DNA of 23,378 nucleotides from a virus, in the IMG/VR virus record IMGVR_UViG_3300032073_000259, positions 1 through 23,378 of that record. The stretch is one strand, 5' to 3'. The notes beneath the pieces were generated by a model. The model was given only the letters and a program-made list of their open reading frames with translations, was not told where the DNA came from and made no database searches. Made by a program: the position numbers and the translations under genes. Of the stretch, positions 20,320 to 23,378 are shown in pieces (within the stretch, counting starts at the first letter, position 1; every line of letters begins with the position of its first letter).

Positions 20320-21167
20320 TAGAACAATTCCAGCACAAATTAACCACATCTTTCTTTTTGTGGTTTGATAATTTCCTTCTAACAAAAGGAGAAGCTTATA
20401 GCAATAAAACTGGACAGCTATATTACTACGAAGACCCTCGTTTGGATTCTAGATATTTAGCTTATGGTAGTCCATATAAGCAGTGGGTAACAGACTCTTC
20501 AATCGCGGGAGCTACAATACCTACAGGAGTTTCCGTGGTGGGCGCTGGAACTTCTGGTAGAGATGATGGAGTAGTTTTTGATTTTAACAACGGCAGAGCT
20601 TTATTTTCTGGTGAAAATACTAGCATGACAGTAACGGGAGAGTTCGCAGTAAAAGATTTTAGTGTTTATTTAACTAACGACACAGAGGATGACTTAATAA
20701 TAGAAAATAAATATGTTGTTAATTCAAGACTTCCTTCTGGGCCTTTAACATACATACAACCGTATGACGATGTGGTCCCAGCTATATTTTTGTCTGTATC
20801 CCAAGCTGAAAACGAACCATTTGCTTTAGGTGGTATGCAAAAGACTAAAACAAAAGCAAAAGCTGTAATATTAGCAGAAGATACTTACCAGCTAGATGGA
20901 GTTATATCTATTTTTATGGATTCTGTCGATGAAGTTATAGCAGCAATACCCATGTCTGGATATCCTATAGATGAATTAGGAGATTTAAAGGATGATGGTT
21001 TTAATTATACAAATACTGCAAATAGTTATAACGGAGAAACAAAATTTTGTGTAGAAAAGGTAAGGACATCTAAGTTAAGCGATAGAACAAGAAACGTCCT
21101 AGCTAACGAACTTTATGTAGGATTCATAGATTTCGATATAGATCAATACAGATATCGCTTTCAATAA
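20316..21167 (+). CDS. Structural protein, possible tail terminator
   Basis: A 283-aa protein in the slot just before the probable tube gene, where tail terminators are usually encoded. It begins with a helix (MIEQFQHKLTTSFFLWFDNF). Aromatic-rich QLYYYEDPRLDSRYLAYGSP follows at about 39-58, and the remainder is mixed beta (FSVYLTNDTEDDLIIENKY, YVGFIDFDIDQYRYRF at the C-terminus). It is long for a terminator (usually 120-180 aa), so it may carry an additional domain or be another neck protein. Overlaps the previous gene by ATGA. No family recognised. Confidence 0.5.
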   Translation: MIEQFQHKLTTSFFLWFDNFLLTKGEAYSNKTGQLYYYEDPRLDSRYLAYGSPYKQWVTDSSIAGATIPTGVSVVGAGTSGRDDGVVFDFNNGRALFSGENTSMTVTGEFAVKDFSVYLTNDTEDDLIIENKYVVNSRLPSGPLTYIQPYDDVVPAIFLSVSQAENEPFALGGMQKTKTKAKAVILAEDTYQLDGVISIFMDSVDEVIAAIPMSGYPIDELGDLKDDGFNYTNTANSYNGETKFCVEKVRTSKLSDRTRNVLANELYVGFIDFDIDQYRYRFQ

Positions 21168-21215
21168 TTTCACATTTCAACAATAAAACTGTAAACAACA
21201 GAAAGAATCTTTATT

Positions 21216-22430
21216 ATGGCCAGTAGAAACAGAGTAATTTATCAATCAGAGGGTTTATATGTTAGTTCAGGAGCAGCCTCAACAGGCGCTCCCGCACATG
21301 AGCAACTAAATCGTATTCAAAGCGCTAACTATAGCTTTACCATCAACAGACAAGACGTTAACCAATTTGGAGACTTAGCTAGGATTGATTCCGTAGTTCT
21401 AGATCCACCTACTGTTAGTCTTGATTTTAGTTATTACCTTGCAGACGGATTTAATGAAAAGGCTATGGGCTTTTTTGTTCAAAACAGTGGGCAAGGTTAC
21501 GGAAGTAATAGAGGCGTTGTTGGAGCTTCGTTCGCTGAAGGAAACTTCGCCTCGGGTCACTTAACTGCTAACTCTGGAGTTAACTTCTACATACCAACTT
21601 CACCAGAAGGTCAAGATTTAAACAAAGGAGTTACAGGACAAGAAATCGACGCATCTGACACCATTATAGGTATCGGAAACTGTTATGTCAGTGATTATTC
21701 TGTAGATCTTTCTGTAGGATCTCTTCCTACTGTAAATGTAACCGTGGAAGGAGCTAATATGAACTCTACTGTTCCAGTAGCTGCTGGTGGAGGACTATTT
21801 AAGTTCGACACTCCAGCGGTTGATCAAGAAGCTGGAACAAAACTACATTCTGCTGCTTGTGTCACTTTACCTCCTCCGACTCCAAATGGAGGAATTACAG
21901 GGGCATCATTGGGAACTGGCGATGCTGATTACTTGCCAGCCCCTTCACCAATTACAGCATTACGCCCAGGAGATGTTACTGTAAATCTTAACAATATCGA
22001 CGGCGAATCTTTAGTTGCGTTGAGTGGAGATGGTAACGCTCATGTTCAAAGCTGTAATATTTCATTACCACTTTCTAGAACTCCAATCGATAGACTTGGA
22101 AGCAGATTCCCATTTGCAAGAGAGGTTGATTTCCCAGTTAATTCTACTATGAATATTAATGCTGTCGTAAACAACGCTCATGCTCAAAACTTAGCTGATA
22201 TTCTTGATTCAGGCGTTCAGTCAGCGACAGTTACCATCAAGGCTCAAAATGGTGCAGACGCAATCATCTATACTATGAAGGGTCTTAAAGTTGATAGTCA
22301 GTCATTCTCTTCAAGCATCGGCTCTAACAAGACTTTAGACCTTACTCTTTCCACTCAAATAGGAGGACCAAACGACACTGATAACGGAGTCTTTATGAGC
22401 GGATGCGGAAGAAACTTAGTATTTGTTTAA
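21216..22430 (+). CDS. Probable major tail tube protein (paralogue C)
   Basis: A 404-aa beta-rich protein following the neck-type genes, the expected place of the tail tube. It appears to have two tube-like halves: 37-190, with NYSFTINRQDVNQFGDLARI, SLDFSYYLADGF and the segment IGNCYVSDYSVDLSVGSLPT; and 255-390, with VQSCNISLPLSRTPIDRLGS, FPFAREVDFP and ATVTIKAQNGAD. Residues 190-250 are a Gly/Pro-rich linker. The motifs recur in the 365-aa and 270-aa proteins of the leftward operon, so these are paralogues. It has its own 48-base upstream gap without a clear Shine-Dalgarno, and a strong hairpin lies 43 bases after its stop; both suggest separately controlled, high expression. Being the longest member it might instead be a tube with decoration domain. 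Confidence 0.72.
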   Translation: MASRNRVIYQSEGLYVSSGAASTGAPAHEQLNRIQSANYSFTINRQDVNQFGDLARIDSVVLDPPTVSLDFSYYLADGFNEKAMGFFVQNSGQGYGSNRGVVGASFAEGNFASGHLTANSGVNFYIPTSPEGQDLNKGVTGQEIDASDTIIGIGNCYVSDYSVDLSVGSLPTVNVTVEGANMNSTVPVAAGGGLFKFDTPAVDQEAGTKLHSAACVTLPPPTPNGGITGASLGTGDADYLPAPSPITALRPGDVTVNLNNIDGESLVALSGDGNAHVQSCNISLPLSRTPIDRLGSRFPFAREVDFPVNSTMNINAVVNNAHAQNLADILDSGVQSATVTIKAQNGADAIIYTMKGLKVDSQSFSSSIGSNKTLDLTLSTQIGGPNDTDNGVFMSGCGRNLVFV

Positions 22431-22431
22431 A

Positions 22432-22608
22432 ATGAAAGATCTCGGCAAAAAAGATTTTAAAAAGGAAAGCTCATCCTCCCCAAAAGGGGAGGATCAAGCT
22501 GTCTCAAAAAAACCTTCTAAATTAAATGACCCAAACTTGCCCATGAGGAGAAAAAATAGAATCCTTGGAGATGGCAAAGATTGGTTCGACACACATCCAG
22601 ACGCATAA
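22432..22608 (+). CDS. Small basic protein, unknown, spanning a hairpin
   Basis: A 58-aa charged protein from ATG 22432, one base after the tube gene stop; an in-frame TTG at 22423 is less likely. It contains SSSSPKGEDQ and ends with GDGKDWFDTHPDA. The perfect hairpin at 22473-22494 lies inside the frame and encodes SSSPKGED. Whether the frame is maintained as a protein or the stretch acts mainly as RNA is open; the tight spacing with both neighbours supports a real gene. Function unknown. Confidence 0.5.
   Translation: MKDLGKKDFKKESSSSPKGEDQAVSKKPSKLNDPNLPMRRKNRILGDGKDWFDTHPDA
22473..22494 (+). terminator. Strong 9-bp hairpin after the tail tube gene (no U-tract)
   Basis: ATCCTCCCC-AAAA-GGGGAGGAT is a perfect 9-bp, GC-rich stem with a 4-base loop in otherwise AT-rich DNA, starting 43 bases after the tube gene stop. 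CAAGCTGTC follows it rather than a T-run, so a classical intrinsic terminator is not supported. A partial terminator, RNA-stabilising 3' structure or processing signal is more likely. Confidence 0.5.
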
Positions 22609-22612
22609 TTAA

Positions 22613-22858
22613 ATGAGTGATTTTAAAAAGAAAGCCAGCCCGAAACCTAAAGCTGTAAAAGAAGCCCCTAAAAAAGAAGCTCCTAAAAAAGAAGCTCTTA
22701 AAAAGGAAGTGGCAAAAGCTCCCAAAAAGCCTTATAGGGAGGCTCTAGCTGACTTAAAAGCGGCTTATCTTGCTGCTGTAGCTGTTGACACTAAAAAAGC
22801 ACCTTCTCTTCGCGCTAAATACAAAGAGGATAAGAAAGCTCTCAAAGCTTCTTACTAG
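22613..22858 (+). CDS. Small Lys/Ala-rich, histone-H1-like basic protein
   Basis: An 81-aa protein that is about one third lysine, with Ala/Pro/Lys repeats (EAPKK, EAPKK, EALKK at residues 17-31), resembling low-complexity H1-like tails. The C-terminal half (YREALADLKAAYLAAVAVDT) should be helical. The composition suits binding to nucleic acid or to an acidic partner; as a late-operon gene it may be packaged or help assembly, which is inference. Its TAG stop shares CTAG with the stop of the convergent gene. The gene begins four bases after the previous stop. Confidence 0.62.
   Translation: MSDFKKKASPKPKAVKEAPKKEAPKKEALKKEVAKAPKKPYREALADLKAAYLAAVAVDTKKAPSLRAKYKEDKKALKASY
22661..22705 (+). repeat. 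Three 15-bp direct repeats (EAPKK codons)
   Basis: Three tandem 15-bp units beginning GAAGCYCYTAAAAA lie at 22661-22675, 22676-22690 and 22691-22705, differing by one to three bases. They are in frame and encode EAPKK, EAPKK and EALKK. Unit number could vary by slippage between related phages. Confidence 0.8.
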
Positions 22859-23340
22859 GTATAAACAACACCTATTCCGCTCGCGTCAATCCCCCCCAAT
22901 TGTCTGGGTTGAGCTTGGTATATATTATACTGCGCGGCTAACTGCGTTACCTTGTTCATGCAGTCGGTAGCTAACCCTCTATAGACTTTAGAGACTTCAT
23001 TGCGGTTAACGAACGTAACAGCGCTTTCTCCGTCTCTTAAGGACAATACGTTGTCTCCACTAGCAGTAGAGGTTGTAATGCCTCTAAGGGCGTTTCTCGC
23101 TTGCTTATTGTAGTAATTAGAAAGGTATAATTCCTTTAATACATTTTGCGCCTCGATATCCATGAAACCATAAGTCCCTGTAGCGTCTGCTCCGCTGAAG
23201 TTAGTATACAAGTAAGTGTTTACTTGCCCTAAGTTTTCGAATAACCAACCACTGACATTAGATACAGTGGCAATTCCTGTGTCCCCGTCAAACTCGGTAA
23301 CTACAATTCCTGAAGCGAGATCTTCTAATACGTTCGGCAT
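22855..23340 (-). CDS. Structural protein, possible head-tail connector
   Basis: A 161-aa protein, MPNVLEDLASGIVVTEFDGD at its start, then SGWLFENLGQVNTYLYTNFS (30-49), a helical middle (AQNVLKELYLSNYYNKQARN), a segment DNVLSLRDGESAV and a C-terminal helix (DCMNKVTQLAAQYNIYQAQP). I recall similar proteins among unassigned structural or connector (gp6-like) proteins of marine phages; no firm family. It is mostly alpha-helical, which suits a connector. It is read leftward and convergent with the basic-protein gene, sharing CTAG at the stops. A 17-bp palindrome touches its ATG, with no Shine-Dalgarno, so expression may be controlled there. Confidence 0.6.
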   Translation of the reverse strand: MPNVLEDLASGIVVTEFDGDTGIATVSNVSGWLFENLGQVNTYLYTNFSGADATGTYGFMDIEAQNVLKELYLSNYYNKQARNALRGITTSTASGDNVLSLRDGESAVTFVNRNEVSKVYRGLATDCMNKVTQLAAQYNIYQAQPRQLGGIDASGIGVVYT

Positions 23341-23357
23341 ATAGTGTATTACACTAT
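23341..23357 (-). promoter_or_regulatory. 17-bp palindrome directly before the connector-like gene
   Basis: ATAGTGTA-T-TACACTAT is a perfect inverted repeat with 8-bp arms and a single central base, ending at the base before ATG 23340. On the minus strand it includes TAGTGTAA, related to the AAGTGTAA boxes elsewhere. It could be an operator, or an RNA hairpin masking the start codon. The rest of the window end (23358-23378) is AT-rich and shows nothing else. Confidence 0.5.
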
Positions 23358-23378
23358 CTTTTAGTATTTTAACCCTCT

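Noticed and set aside
22473-22494. The strong hairpin as a standard rho-independent terminator.
   Set aside because: No T-run follows the stem on either strand, and two closely spaced genes continue downstream.
1-23378. tRNA genes, CRISPR arrays, insertion sequences, attachment sites or an integrase.
   Set aside because: No cloverleaf with a CCA-type end, regularly spaced repeat array, transposase or recombinase motif, or terminal inverted repeats were seen on reading both strands; short tRNAs cannot be fully excluded by eye.

Overview
The window is a piece of a tailed double-stranded DNA phage genome (Caudoviricetes). It holds a large tape measure protein, tail-tube-like and minor tail proteins, small neck-type genes, an SSB, a phage sigma factor, a class I ribonucleotide reductase, three glycosyltransferase-like genes and a small heat-shock protein. 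Genes are packed with ATGA or TAATG junctions, and the DNA is AT-rich. The gene set resembles environmental, probably aquatic, phages. The tape measure carries G-[FYA]-[VI]-PN-[FY]-[AN] repeats, which I recall from such phages. The host cannot be named. Some genes have AAGG/AGGA Shine-Dalgarno sites and there is a perfect TTGACA/TATAAT promoter, so a conventional sigma70 host is likely. Several operon-leading genes show no clear Shine-Dalgarno site.

Layout: (1) <1-4932, minus strand: nrdB, nrdA, a basic two-module protein of unknown function, a GT4-like glycosyltransferase and an exostosin-like glycosyltransferase cut by the window edge. (2) 4933-5182: divergent control region with a consensus sigma70 promoter, several dyads and two TATAAATA boxes. 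(3) 5183-7964, plus strand: sigma factor, SSB, glycosyltransferase, Hsp20 and a degenerate FmdB-like protein. (4) 7961-19221, minus strand, read right to left: a 95-aa unknown, two related coiled-coil proteins in the tail-assembly-chaperone position, the 2110-aa tape measure, then three tail proteins. (5) 19222-19265: a 44-bp divergent gap with TATAAATA and AAGTGTAA boxes. (6) 19266-22858, plus strand: three neck/connector-type genes, the probable tail tube protein and two small basic proteins, with a strong hairpin just after the tube gene. (7) 22855-23340, minus strand: a connector-like structural protein with a palindrome directly before its start.

The RNR and SSB serve phage DNA synthesis. 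The sigma factor, driven by a host-type promoter, probably switches on later operons. The glycosyltransferases may modify phage DNA or virion proteins, or host surface glycans. Most of the right half builds the tail. Both convergent junctions (7961-7964 and 22855-22858) overlap by exactly four bases at the stop codons, leaving no room for ordinary terminators.

The most notable points are: a PD-(D/E)XK nuclease-like segment inside the tape measure between PNFA-type repeats; a CBM5/12-like carbohydrate-binding insertion in a minor tail protein; three diverged tail-tube-like paralogues on opposite strands; a phage sigma gene with stacked promoter elements; and a recurring AAGTGTAA-type box at operon heads.
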